Assembly: GCA_023489135.1 (NCBI GenBank)
Contig: JAMDCE010000680.1
Span: forward strand, 1 to 16,052
Source of the DNA: Chloroflexota bacterium
GTDB taxonomy: Bacteria > Chloroflexota > Chloroflexia > JAMDCE01
Length of the DNA: 16,052 bases
Direction: 5' to 3'
In this document: one piece after another, positions 1 through 6,153 of the stretch
Layout: each line of letters begins with the position of its first letter
How positions within the stretch are numbered: position 1 is the stretch's first letter
The notes under the pieces: generated by a model
Told to the model about the DNA's origin: nothing
Seen by the model: only the letters and a program-made list of their open reading frames with translations
The model's database searches: none
Position numbers and translations under genes: made by a program

Positions 1-496
1 GTCCGGAAGGAAACTTGCGCAATGCGCCCCACAGCCTGGCCGCGCACTCAACCACCTCCGCCAGGCCCTCGGTAGTCTCCAGCGAGCCAAGCTCGTGCAG
101 CGGCACCCAGCGCGCCTCCGAGATATCCGTGGCCGCGGAAGGCTCCCCCGCCACCCAGCGAGCGACGAAATCCACGATCACGTAATGGTATTGTGGCGCG
201 CCGTCCGCGTCCAGCACCACCCGGTCCACCACCTCCACCACCGGCCCCAGCTCCACCTCCAGGTCGCACTCCTCCTTCAACTCGCGCGCCGCCGCCTCCG
301 GCAGGGTTTCCCCCACCGCCACCCCCCCTCCCGGCACGCTCCACTTCCCGTGCGCCGGTGCCACCCCCCGCCGCACCAGCAGCACCGCTTCCCCCTTCAA
401 AACAATCACCCCCACCGCCACGATAGGGCACGGGGGATACTCACGCTGCACCAACTTTCCCACATCCTCCTTAAACCATCGTCCCTTCCAACACAT
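1..496 (-). CDS. NUDIX hydrolase, C-terminus cut by the window edge
   Basis: Reading the minus strand from the ATG at 496 gives 165 codons with no stop. The protein carries a Nudix box: G57, E63, R71-E72 and E75-E76 fit G-x5-E-x7-RE-U-x-EE, with Asp78 where the consensus has Gly. It is preceded by a beta-strand-like VAVGVIVLKGEAVLLVRRG and by GKWSVPGGG, both typical of the fold. Nudix enzymes hydrolyse a nucleoside diphosphate linked to another group, using a divalent metal bound by the Glu residues; the substrate cannot be told here. The start is uncertain. An AAGGAGG at 466-472 lies inside the reading frame, so TTG at 454 or GTG at 451 are alternatives that would remove about 14 residues. 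Codon use is extremely GC-rich, and a long Gly-rich frame in the same region is its shadow. Confidence 0.9.
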   Translation of the reverse strand, partial: MCWKGRWFKEDVGKLVQREYPPCPIVAVGVIVLKGEAVLLVRRGVAPAHGKWSVPGGGVAVGETLPEAAARELKEECDLEVELGPVVEVVDRVVLDADGAPQYHYVIVDFVARWVAGEPSAATDISEARWVPLHELGSLETTEGLAEVVECAARLWGALRKFPSG

Positions 497-559
497 AGAC
501 ACCCGGACGCGAAGTAGAGACCATCATTAGGCGCGGCCCACGACCCTGCGAACGTAGGT

Positions 560-579
560 GGCGGACGTCCCTGTCCGCC
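560..579. repeat. Short palindrome (7-bp stem)
   Basis: The arms ggcggac (560-566) and gtccgcc (573-579) are perfect complements around a 6-nt loop. It is the first of four palindromes in this intergenic region. Confidence 0.55.
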
Positions 580-615
580 CGAGGGGCGGGGGCTACAACG
601 AGGGGCGCGCCAACT

Positions 616-650
616 CCCTCGCCCCTTCGGGGAGAGGGCTGGGGTGAGGG
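616..650. repeat. Dispersed-type GC-rich palindrome
   Basis: Arms at 616-625 and 629-638 pair over 10 positions with one mismatch around a ttc loop. The right side continues as ggctggggtgagggg. From memory, this CCCTCACCCC...CTCTCCCC-type sequence recurs between genes in many bacterial genomes, which suggests a dispersed repeat. Copy number in this genome was not checked. Confidence 0.5.
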
Positions 651-772
651 GCGATGCCACCAACCAGCGGCTGTCTGCCATCTCAGGCACCCTCTCGCAC
701 CCACAATCACCCCCCCCCACCGCGCAGGCTGCTGAGGACGCGTGATGCACATTGCTGGGAATTGCATCTGCC

Positions 773-816
773 GGACCCCCACCAGGGCGACCAGCCGGTC
801 GCCCTGGTGGGGGTCC
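773..816. repeat. Perfect 20-bp inverted repeat, REP-like
   Basis: The left arm ggacccccaccagggcgacc (773-792) and the right arm (797-816) are exact reverse complements with a 4-nt loop agcc. No T-run follows on either side, so it does not look like a simple intrinsic terminator. Its core cgaccagccggtcg is repeated in altered form in the palindrome at 862-875, so the two probably belong to one repeat family. Confidence 0.85.
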
Positions 817-840
817 AGCCCTGCCCTCAAGCGACACGAA

Positions 841-875
841 CCTACGTGAATCTCGTAGGGACGACCGGCTGGTCG
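841..875. repeat. Double palindrome related to the 773-816 repeat
   Basis: Two small stems lie side by side: cctacg/cgtagg (841-846 with 854-859) and cgacc/ggtcg (862-866 with 871-875, loop ggct). The following bases ggtcgccctggt match the right arm of the 773-816 inverted repeat, indicating a diverged copy of the same element. Confidence 0.6.
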
Positions 876-939
876 CCCTGGTCAGTTGGAAGAATGATCC
901 ATCCACTAATACGCATCAAACATTAAAGACCTGCTCCAG

Positions 940-954
940 AGGCCCTACGGGCCT
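940..954 (+). terminator. Small GC hairpin, doubtful terminator
   Basis: AGGCCC (940-945) and GGGCCT (949-954) form a perfect 6-bp stem with a 3-nt loop, followed by only a weak T-bias (tgattt). No plus-strand gene upstream would need a terminator here, so the role is unclear. Confidence 0.25.
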
Positions 955-1052
955 TGATTTACCACCGACCCCTGACCGCCGGCCCCCACTTTACATCCTG
1001 CTCTCCTCGTAATACACTACCAGCAACTCGATTTCAAATCAAGGAAGCACAC

Positions 1053-1871
1053 GTGGCCAAAAACGATTTCGGCGCCTTCTCCGACCTGGACCTCTCCCAA
1101 TGGAAGACCTACGACGACCTGCTCACCGGCAGCCTGTGGCTCCTCGGCGCCCGCGACAAGACCGGGCCCCACGCCGGCGATTACTGGGGCAACTTCGTCC
1201 CCCAGATACCCAACCAGATACTGCGCCGCTTCACCCGGCAGGGCGACGTGGTAGTGGACCTCTTCAGCGGCATGGGCACCACCCTCATCGAGTGCCGCCA
1301 CCTGGGACGCCACGGCATCGGCCTCGAGCTCAACCCCGAGGTCGCCCGGCAATCCGAGCTGCGAATAGAGCAGGCCGAGAACGCCCGCGGCGTCGGCACC
1401 AGGGTCCTGGTAGCCGATGCCACCGCCGGTGAGTCCAGGGACCTGGTACTCTCCGAGCTGCGCCGCCTGGGGAAAGACCACTGCGACTGCCTCATAATGC
1501 ATCCCCCCTACCACAACATCATCAAATTCAGCGACCACCCCGCCGACCTCAGCAACAGCCCCAGCGTCGAGGATTTCCTGTCCAAGTTTCAGCAGGCCGC
1601 GGCCAACGCCCACGGCCTGCTCCGGCCCGGCCGCTTCCTGGCCCTGGTCATCGGCGACATCTACGCCGGCTCCGAGTGGATCCCCCTCGGCTTCGAGTGC
1701 ATGGACCTCTGCCGCCGCGCCGGCTTCCAGCTCAAAGCCATCAACGTCAAAGACATCCAGGGCAACGAGCGCGGCAAAGGCAAATCCGAAAACCTCTGGA
1801 AATACCGCGCCCTGAAAGCCGGCTTCTACGTCTTCAAGCACGAATACGTGATGGTTTTCAGGAAGCGGTGA
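1053..1871 (+). CDS. Orphan DNA N4/N6 amino-methyltransferase-like protein
   Basis: This 272-aa protein has S-adenosylmethionine methyltransferase motifs. Motif I is D69-LFSGMG, preceded by a motif X-like segment around NQILRRF (54-60), and motif IV is H150-PPY-153 followed by HNIIKFS. The order X, I, IV resembles gamma-class DNA amino-methyltransferases, which methylate the exocyclic amine of adenine or cytosine. Motif IV normally reads D/N/S-PPY; His in the first position is unusual. GTG at 1053 is chosen as start because aaggaag lies just upstream and the preceding in-frame residues look non-coding; the frame stays open back to an ATG at 954. No restriction endonuclease or specificity subunit is next to it, so it is probably an orphan regulatory or defence-remnant methylase. 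An RNA or protein substrate cannot be excluded. Confidence 0.8.
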   Translation: MAKNDFGAFSDLDLSQWKTYDDLLTGSLWLLGARDKTGPHAGDYWGNFVPQIPNQILRRFTRQGDVVVDLFSGMGTTLIECRHLGRHGIGLELNPEVARQSELRIEQAENARGVGTRVLVADATAGESRDLVLSELRRLGKDHCDCLIMHPPYHNIIKFSDHPADLSNSPSVEDFLSKFQQAAANAHGLLRPGRFLALVIGDIYAGSEWIPLGFECMDLCRRAGFQLKAINVKDIQGNERGKGKSENLWKYRALKAGFYVFKHEYVMVFRKR

Positions 1872-2062
1872 TGGTGCTGCCAGCCGATTCTGCCCTTACG
1901 CACCACTCTGCGCAATTGAAACTAGCCCCAGAATTGGGTGTCGTTGATAATTAACATAATGCAGCCATAAGGGAGTAAGTAACATAAACCGAGCAACCAG
2001 CTATCGCGGTTTCTCCGACTGCTATTTGACCGAAGGCTAAAGATAGTGGCAAGCGTCCCGTA

Positions 2063-2071
2063 TGGTATAAT
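2063..2071 (+). promoter_or_regulatory. Extended -10 promoter of the toxin-antitoxin operon
   Basis: TGG directly followed by TATAAT (2066-2071) is a perfect extended -10 box. No good -35 lies 16-18 bp upstream; a TTGACC at 2026-2031 is too far away. Transcription should begin near 2078, downstream of the ATG at 2074, which argues for the GTG start of the toxin at 2116. Confidence 0.6.
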
Positions 2072-2115
2072 AAATGCTGAGTTCGAATCGTACCGGATCC
2101 GATAAGAGGTGGATA

Positions 2116-2484
2116 GTGGGGCGAGGAAGTGGGCCTCGTGAGAGGCAGCAGTCTCGTGAGGATCGCGGGTCGTCAAGAAAAAGCGAGCCATATCGCTTTA
2201 TTTACTCACCTGATGCAATTGCGCACTTGGACAAAATGACGGCAAGTCAGAGAGGTGTGGTCGTGAACACGGTTAGACGACAGCTATTGTTCGAGCCGGA
2301 CGTTGAGACCAAGAACAGGAAATCGCTACGATCCAACCCAATAGCACCTTGGGAGCTTAGAATCGGCAAATTGCGAGTATTCTACGATGTGGATACTGGT
2401 TCCGAGCGCACTGTTATCATTCACGCAGTTGGTATTAAGGAGCATAACCGTCTTACGATTGGAGGGGAGGTGGTAATCTTATGA
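2116..2484 (+). CDS. RelE/ParE-family toxin, first gene of a type II TA pair
   Basis: The C-terminal 95 or so residues form a RelE/ParE-like domain. It starts at YRFIYSPDAIAHLDKMT, then comes a basic helix, the core LRSNPIAPWELRIGKLRVFYDV, and the end AVGIKEHNRLTIGGE. This layout is typical of toxins annotated as RelE/ParE that are encoded directly upstream of Phd-type antitoxins. Most RelE toxins inhibit translation by cleaving mRNA on the ribosome, whereas ParE homologues poison gyrase; the sequence alone does not decide. GTG 2116 is preferred over ATG 2074 because AAGAGG sits 6 nt upstream and the promoter places the RNA start after 2074. It leaves a 122-aa protein with a Ser/Arg-rich N-terminal extension. 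The stop overlaps the antitoxin start by 4 bp (ATGA). Confidence 0.85.
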   Translation: MGRGSGPRERQQSREDRGSSRKSEPYRFIYSPDAIAHLDKMTASQRGVVVNTVRRQLLFEPDVETKNRKSLRSNPIAPWELRIGKLRVFYDVDTGSERTVIIHAVGIKEHNRLTIGGEVVIL

Positions 2485-2750
2485 GCGCTCGAAGAATAGA
2501 GATGGCTCAAGCTACGAAGCCTCTGGCAGAATATGCCCAGCAGGTAGATGAAGGGGAGCAGCCGTTAGTTGTTACGTCCAGCGGCCGCCCTGTAGTCGTA
2601 GTGATTCCTATCGCTGATGAGGATGACCTGGAGAGTTTTCTGCTTGGTAAGAACAAGAAGTTCTTAGAGATCATCGAGCGATCTCGTGCTCGCTACGCCA
2701 AAGAGGGGGGTCTCTCCGAAGAAGAAGTACGCCGACGGTATGGATTGTAG
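2481..2750 (+). CDS. Phd/YefM-family antitoxin
   Basis: This 89-aa protein has the Phd/YefM layout. An N-terminal beta/alpha DNA-binding part (EMAQATKPLAEYAQQV) is followed by the characteristic PLVVTSSGRPVVVVIPIAD strand pair. An acidic, helical C-terminal tail from about residue 47 would wrap and neutralise the toxin. Antitoxins of this family also repress their own operon by binding operator palindromes. Translation is coupled to the toxin through the ATGA overlap; Met8 is a possible internal start. Toxin-before-antitoxin order is the less usual arrangement for RelBE but common in this RelE/Phd subgroup. An insertion sequence begins about 90 bp after the stop, so the pair ends in an area of mobile DNA. 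Base composition is clearly more AT-rich than the flanking genes, which suggests transfer. Confidence 0.87.
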   Translation: MSARRIEMAQATKPLAEYAQQVDEGEQPLVVTSSGRPVVVVIPIADEDDLESFLLGKNKKFLEIIERSRARYAKEGGLSEEEVRRRYGL

Positions 2751-2838
2751 AAACGCCACGCGATCAAGATGTTGAAAGGCGGCGGCGCTATAGTGTAGAC
2801 GTAAGATGAATTGCGTTAGTGCTCGATATTTATTTCGC

Positions 2839-2855
2839 ACTAGTTTCGCGATTTT
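2839..2855 (+). repeat. Left terminal inverted repeat of the IS
   Basis: ACTAGTTTCGCGATTTT here is the exact reverse complement of 4256-4272. Pairing is lost immediately inside this 17-bp block. Confidence 0.9.
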
Positions 2856-4271
2856 CACCATTCATGCGACAAGGAGTTCGTAAACTTGATCGGGTGTGAG
2901 CCCCTGTTTGAATCGGTCGTGGATCCAGCCCAACATCAGACGCCGATGGCACTTCTGCTGATGGCAGCGCGTCTGGCCGATGGTCAGATCGGGATTTGTC
3001 CCCTCGGCCAAGAGCGCGGCGCGCCGCTGTTCCAGATAGCAGTAGCCAAGGAAGGCAAGATGCCAGAATCGCACGAGCCCCTTGACCGAGCGGAGTTGGT
3101 ACTGGTCGGTGCCGAAGACCTCCTTCACATCGGCGAAGAAGGTCTCAATGGCCCATCTCTGAGCCGCCCACGACACCACCGTGGCGATATCTGCGCCACG
3201 TTCCGAGGTCGCCCAATAACGGACCTCCCTGAGTGGCTGGTCAAGGCGATCCCGCACCACCAGTACCTGGCAAGGACCAAGATTCTTTACCCAAGTCTTA
3301 ATCAAGTGAGCGTAGACCGTTCGCGAGATGCCATCCTCGTGAGGCCAGGGCACCAGTTGATAGTCTTCGGGCGCCAGCCCGGCCGCATACAGCGGCAAGT
3401 GGACGTAAACACGTCCCCGTTGTGGATCCATAACGCGGATGCTCCGATTGGACTTGAGTCCGCCAGTGACGGCCCAGCCGCGCCCGAGAGCCTTCTTCCA
3501 GAGCCGTCGGCAAGTGAACCAGCTATCCATCAAGACGTGAGTCCGAGTGTTGGGCACGGGATCGAAGGTGACCATCACGTCCTCGGCCAGGTCAATCTTG
3601 CTCTGGAATGGGGCCTTCTCCTGTTGGCAGACCGCTTTCTGACGGTACAAACGGGGCGCCAGGGGACACCGATGTCCCAGGAGGGTGAACAAGCCGGCGA
3701 AAAGACTGTGGCCCTTGATCGGTTTGCCCTCGATAGTCGAGTAGTGGTGCCCAAGCCCTTCCATCTTCTTACCCTTGCGCTTGGCGTGTGTCGAGTCGTC
3801 GATGATGAGGAAGCCAGTAACGACGGTCTTCCGTGGTCGGCCTCGACGCTTGGTACGCAAGGATCGCTGACGGGCGTGCTCGGCAGCCACAAGTGGGCCC
3901 AGTGTGCGGCAGTAGTGCTGCCACCAGCGAGTAACCAACTGTTCAGGATGCCAAGGGGCAAACTTGAAGAAGCGGTGGAGGCCGTCGATACGATCACCGA
4001 CACCGGCAACCTGACGGAGCAATGCAGAGAGGGTACGGTGTTCCTCGCATTGCATCAAAGCCAGCAGCACGGTAACGAAGTGCTGCCATTGTGGTTGACT
4101 GAAAGAATCACGGAACAGACTGAGATACTGGCCCAAAGCTTGCTCCATAAGGTCGATAGGGAGCGGCATAACGGCACCTCCGGGATGGAATTGAGTTCGA
4201 GGCTCGTTTCATATCCCAGCAGAGGCCGTGCCGCTCTCTTCTTTATCCGTTCACAAAAATCGCGAAACTAG
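2840..4271. mobile_element. Complete IS701/IS4-type insertion sequence
   Basis: A single transposase gene is enclosed by perfect terminal inverted repeats. Both ends read CTAG next to TTTCGCGATTTT (or its complement). CTAG is itself palindromic, so it can be either the outer part of the inverted repeat or a 4-bp target duplication (2840-2843 and 4268-4271). From memory, IS701-group elements duplicate 4-bp YTAR-like targets, which CTAG fits, making the element proper 2844-4267 (1424 bp). The transposase frame is intact, so the copy may be recent and active. Confidence 0.85.
2862..4169 (-). CDS. DDE transposase, IS701/IS4 family
   Basis: This 435-aa protein catalyses cut-and-paste movement of the surrounding IS. 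The DDE/RNase H-like core is visible. The first Asp pair is in FLIIDDSTHAKRKGKKM (D124/D125), followed by GLGHHYS; the second Asp is in VLMDSWFTCR (D215); the Glu is in RWAIETFFADVKE (E342). R338, E342 and K349 fit the R-(3)-E-(6)-K part of the IS4 signature, while the usual Tyr before it is Ala. The KRRGRPRK stretch at 107-114 is a basic patch likely to touch DNA. GGAGG lies 7 nt before the ATG. Stop and start both sit inside the inverted ends. A long antisense frame over the same region (2886-4271) is a shadow. Full length and absence of frameshifts suggest a functional enzyme. Confidence 0.93.
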   Translation of the reverse strand: MPLPIDLMEQALGQYLSLFRDSFSQPQWQHFVTVLLALMQCEEHRTLSALLRQVAGVGDRIDGLHRFFKFAPWHPEQLVTRWWQHYCRTLGPLVAAEHARQRSLRTKRRGRPRKTVVTGFLIIDDSTHAKRKGKKMEGLGHHYSTIEGKPIKGHSLFAGLFTLLGHRCPLAPRLYRQKAVCQQEKAPFQSKIDLAEDVMVTFDPVPNTRTHVLMDSWFTCRRLWKKALGRGWAVTGGLKSNRSIRVMDPQRGRVYVHLPLYAAGLAPEDYQLVPWPHEDGISRTVYAHLIKTWVKNLGPCQVLVVRDRLDQPLREVRYWATSERGADIATVVSWAAQRWAIETFFADVKEVFGTDQYQLRSVKGLVRFWHLAFLGYCYLEQRRAALLAEGTNPDLTIGQTRCHQQKCHRRLMLGWIHDRFKQGLTPDQVYELLVA

Positions 4272-4272
4272 T
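4256..4272 (-). repeat. Right terminal inverted repeat of the IS
   Basis: The 17 bp ending in CGCGAAACTAGT are the exact reverse complement of 2839-2855. This fixes the right boundary of the element. Confidence 0.9.
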
Positions 4273-4548
4273 GATTCAGCTAAATGGGTATACTTTACCA
4301 CGGCGCTGAAAAAGGCTCGCCTGCTATCCCATGATAAGGCGTGCAATGGTCGGTCGACTATCCGCTAGTCGACGCTCGGCTGATTGCTCTTCGTCCGGCC
4401 GGCCCGCCTCAGCCTAGCAAGGCCACCCGCTCTTGATGCGGGTCTTCGTCGCCCAAGCGCCCGTGAATCGGCCCAGGAGGACCGGTTTTCGCCGCCCTCG
4501 CCTCATCTTGCTGCCCCCTAGGCCGCTTTCCCGGGGGGGGGGATTTCA
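4273..4548. other. Unassigned segment between two mobile elements
   Basis: Neither strand shows a convincing gene. Short minus-strand frames end in this segment, but no family was recognised. It contains one palindrome (4353-4373) and a run of ten G at 4533-4542 next to the RAYT element. It may be a decayed remnant of older mobile DNA. Confidence 0.4.
4353..4373. repeat. 8-bp inverted repeat
   Basis: GTCGACTA (4353-4360) and TAGTCGAC (4366-4373) are exact reverse complements around tccgc. There is no T-run on either side. Operator, recombination site and decayed IS end are all possible. Confidence 0.5.
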
Positions 4549-4564
4549 GGGACACCATACTTAA
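4549..4564 (+). repeat. Left inverted end of the RAYT element
   Basis: gggacaccatacttaa is exactly complementary to 4904-4919. Pairing stops on both sides of the 16 bp. Confidence 0.9.
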
Positions 4565-4569
4565 CTCCC

Positions 4570-4598
4570 TTGACAGGGGGACTACAATCCTGTACCCT
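4570..4598 (+). promoter_or_regulatory. Possible promoter of the RAYT remnant
   Basis: TTGACA (4570-4575) is a consensus -35. TACCCT (4593-4598) lies 17 bp further but is a weak -10. A TACAAT at 4583 is better matched but wrongly spaced. Transcription from here would make an almost leaderless mRNA for the ATG at 4605. Confidence 0.3.
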
Positions 4599-4604
4599 GC
4601 CACT

Positions 4605-4907
4605 ATGGCACGAATTGCACGGGTGGTTGCGCCTGGCTACCCACACCATGTTACCCAGCGCGGGAACCGGCGGCAGAAAACGTTCTTCTCGGACCAGGAC
4701 CACCGCGCTTACCTCGACCTAATGGCCGAGTGGTGTGGCCGGCAGGGGGTCTCGGTGTGGGCTTATTGCCTTCTGCCCAACCACGTGCGCCCGGTCGTGG
4801 TTCCCGAGAGCGAAGGCGGGCCCTTCATTGAGACCCTCGAGCCCACCCTGGCCCTCCCGCTCAGACCGGGCAAACGCGCACCGAGGCATAGAATGAACCT
4901 AAATTAA
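4605..4907 (+). pseudogene. REP-associated Y1 (HUH) transposase, internally deleted
   Basis: The N-terminus MARIARVVAPGYPHHVTQRG, then FFSDQDHRAYLDLMAEWC and WAYCLLPNH, is the classic start of REP-associated tyrosine transposases (IS200/Y1 clan), which nick and join single-stranded DNA at hairpin repeats. Two defects are visible. The HUH metal-binding motif reads H60-V-R62, so the second His is lost. After about residue 70 the protein jumps to FIETLEPTLALPLRPGKRAP, which looks like the usual C-terminal tail of the family, so the middle with the catalytic Tyr is missing. The total is 100 aa against roughly 200 or more for intact members. The stop codon lies in the right inverted repeat. The product cannot be an active transposase. 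Confidence 0.82.
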
Positions 4908-4919
4908 GTATGGTGTCCC
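4904..4919 (-). repeat. Right inverted end of the RAYT element
   Basis: ttaagtatggtgtccc mirrors 4549-4564. It encodes the last codons and stop of the minus-strand amidohydrolase. Its TTAA gives stop codons to both facing genes. Confidence 0.9.
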
Positions 4920-5884
4920 CCTATTTCCCCGAAAATCCTCATCGCCGTGCCGCCGAAGATCATTGCCTCTCGTTCCTCGCCGAGCCCCAGCGCCTCGATG
5001 GCGGAGATTATCTGCGATATTTTTCCCAGGGCGAAGGGATGGTCGCTGGCCAGCAGCAGCCTGTCGGCGCCGAAGGTATCGGCCGCACAGCGCAGCGCCG
5101 GGACGTGGGAGTTGACCGTGTCGTAGTAGAAGCGCTTGAAGTACTCGCTGGGCGGAGAGGATAGGTGCTGCCGGCACTCGGGCCTGGTGCGGAAGGAGGC
5201 ATCGATACGGCCGATGGTGTAAGGAATAACCGCGCCAAGGTGCGGAAGAAGCATGGTGATGTTCTTGAACCGCTCGAAGATTCCGCGGAAGACCATCCCG
5301 GTGATGGCGATGGTGGAATCGAACAGGTACCCGGTGCTGGCCGCCAGGTCGTAGCGCTCCATGATCTCGATCCCGGCCGGGATCATCGGGTGGATGAAGA
5401 TAACGAGGTTTCGACGATCGGCCTCCTCGTACAGCGGCAGAAACTCCTCGGAGTTGAGGGGTCTGCCGCGCACGTTGGCGCCCAGAGCCAATCCCCGCAG
5501 TCCCAGCTGGTCGATGGCCCGGCGCAGCTCGTCCACCGCCGCCTCAGGGCTGGTCAGCGGCACGCTGGCCAGTCCAATGAATCGATCCGGGTACTTGCGA
5601 GAGAGCTCGGCATAGCAATCGTTGGCCACCTGAGCGAGGTAAAGGCTCTTGGCCGCATCTTCAAAGTACACGTTGGGGATGGAAAGGGACAGGACCTGCA
5701 CATCTATCCCCGAGGCATCCATGTCGGCGAGCCTGTCCTCCACCGACCACATCGAAGGCGTGACGGCGACCTTGTCGGTCATTATTTTGCGCCAGGCACG
5801 GTCGGCTAGAGAATCGCCGCCGAGGGTCTCGATTTCCTTCAGATACTCCTGGGGATACCAGTGACAATGAGCATCTACTTTCAT
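4904..5884 (-). CDS. Amidohydrolase_2 (ACMSD-like) metal-dependent enzyme
   Basis: This 326-aa protein belongs to the amidohydrolase superfamily, ACMSD/gamma-resorcylate decarboxylase branch, whose members act on aromatic or dienoic carboxylates with Zn or Mn in a TIM barrel. The metal ligands are visible: H6-C-H8 in KVDAHCHWYP, H165 in VIFIHPMIP, H215 in MLLPHLG, and D281 in LLLASDHPF. Most characterised relatives are non-oxidative decarboxylases, but true hydrolases also exist, so the reaction is open. ATG 5884 is chosen over TTG 5890 because GGAGG lies 6 nt upstream. It is the last gene of the minus-strand catabolic cluster. The end is odd: the final residues GHHT and the stop are encoded by the right inverted repeat of the neighbouring RAYT element, so the original C-terminus has been replaced. 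Confidence 0.9.
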   Translation of the reverse strand: MKVDAHCHWYPQEYLKEIETLGGDSLADRAWRKIMTDKVAVTPSMWSVEDRLADMDASGIDVQVLSLSIPNVYFEDAAKSLYLAQVANDCYAELSRKYPDRFIGLASVPLTSPEAAVDELRRAIDQLGLRGLALGANVRGRPLNSEEFLPLYEEADRRNLVIFIHPMIPAGIEIMERYDLAASTGYLFDSTIAITGMVFRGIFERFKNITMLLPHLGAVIPYTIGRIDASFRTRPECRQHLSSPPSEYFKRFYYDTVNSHVPALRCAADTFGADRLLLASDHPFALGKISQIISAIEALGLGEEREAMIFGGTAMRIFGEIGGHHT

Positions 5885-5986
5885 GGCCAACCTCCGCCTA
5901 TCTTGCTTGGCACGAGTGCTCTTGCTGACAATTACGGCTCATCCCGCCGAGGAGTCCTGCCCGACTCGCACTTGTGCAAACGAACA

Positions 5987-6142
5987 TTAGTACCAGCGGT
6001 CGTCGATCTCGGGGCTCTCGGACGGCGTAAACGAGCTCTCGCAGAACGGGCATTGCAGGGATACCTGCAGGTGCCGCAGCGCGTAGTCCACGTAGAATTT
6101 ATCGCTGCACTTCGGACACTTTACCCAAAAGATTCTTTCCAT
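5987..6142 (-). CDS. Small zinc-ribbon protein paired with UbiD protein 1
   Basis: This 51-aa frame begins MERIFWVKCPKC and contains two CxxC pairs, C9/C12 and C31/C34 (CPFC), typical of a zinc ribbon (or rubredoxin-like site). The Cys positions are identical in the second small protein of this window (13037-13186), and both share a FWV-x-CP-[KR]-C start. GGAAGG sits 6 nt before the ATG, and the gene starts 11 nt after the UbiD protein 1 stop, so the two are surely co-translated. Phenolic acid decarboxylases of the UbiD family (Bsd/Vdc systems) use a tiny Cys-containing D subunit. These proteins may be a functional equivalent, though I do not see clear homology. The tail is acidic (ESPEIDD). 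Function is inferred from context only. Confidence 0.75.
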   Translation of the reverse strand: MERIFWVKCPKCSDKFYVDYALRHLQVSLQCPFCESSFTPSESPEIDDRWY

Positions 6143-6153
6143 TTGGCACCTTC

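Larger units (their letters stand above)
497..1052. other. Divergent intergenic region with palindrome cluster
   Basis: About 550 bp separate the minus-strand NUDIX gene from the plus-strand methyltransferase. No convincing coding region is visible. The overlapping frames here are low-complexity and lack recognisable domains. The stretch holds four short palindromes (560-579, 616-638, 773-816, 841-875) and a small hairpin at 940-954. No clear -35/-10 pair for either flanking gene was found. Confidence 0.6.
4549..4919 (+). mobile_element. Internally deleted REP-associated (RAYT/Y1) transposon derivative
   Basis: A 371-bp unit is bounded by perfect 16-bp inverted repeats, gggacaccatacttaa (4549-4564) and its complement (4904-4919). 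It contains a shortened Y1-type transposase gene. The ends resemble the ggacaccatacttaat repeats that, from memory, flank REP-associated transposase genes in many bacteria. The gene lacks its middle, so the unit would be non-autonomous and depend on a full-length relative in trans. Confidence 0.75.

Noticed and set aside
48..426. Gly-rich and Pro-rich long frames on both strands
   Set aside because: They are out-of-frame readings of the GC-rich NUDIX gene, whose own frame has a clear Nudix box.
560..875. CRISPR array
   Set aside because: The repeats are unequal palindromes without regular spacers, and no cas genes are present.
1017..1841. 274-codon antisense frame
   Set aside because: It lies opposite the methyltransferase, has no domain pattern, and is explained by high GC content.
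2074..2115. ATG 2074 as start of the toxin
   Set aside because: It sits upstream of the likely RNA start set by the TATAAT at 2066-2071 and has no ribosome site; GTG 2116 does.
2886..4271. 461-codon plus-strand frame
   Set aside because: It runs antisense through the whole transposase gene and into its terminal repeat; the minus-strand protein has clear DDE motifs.
4409..4603. 64-codon minus-strand frame
   Set aside because: No domain or ribosome site was seen, and it crosses the boundary of the RAYT element.
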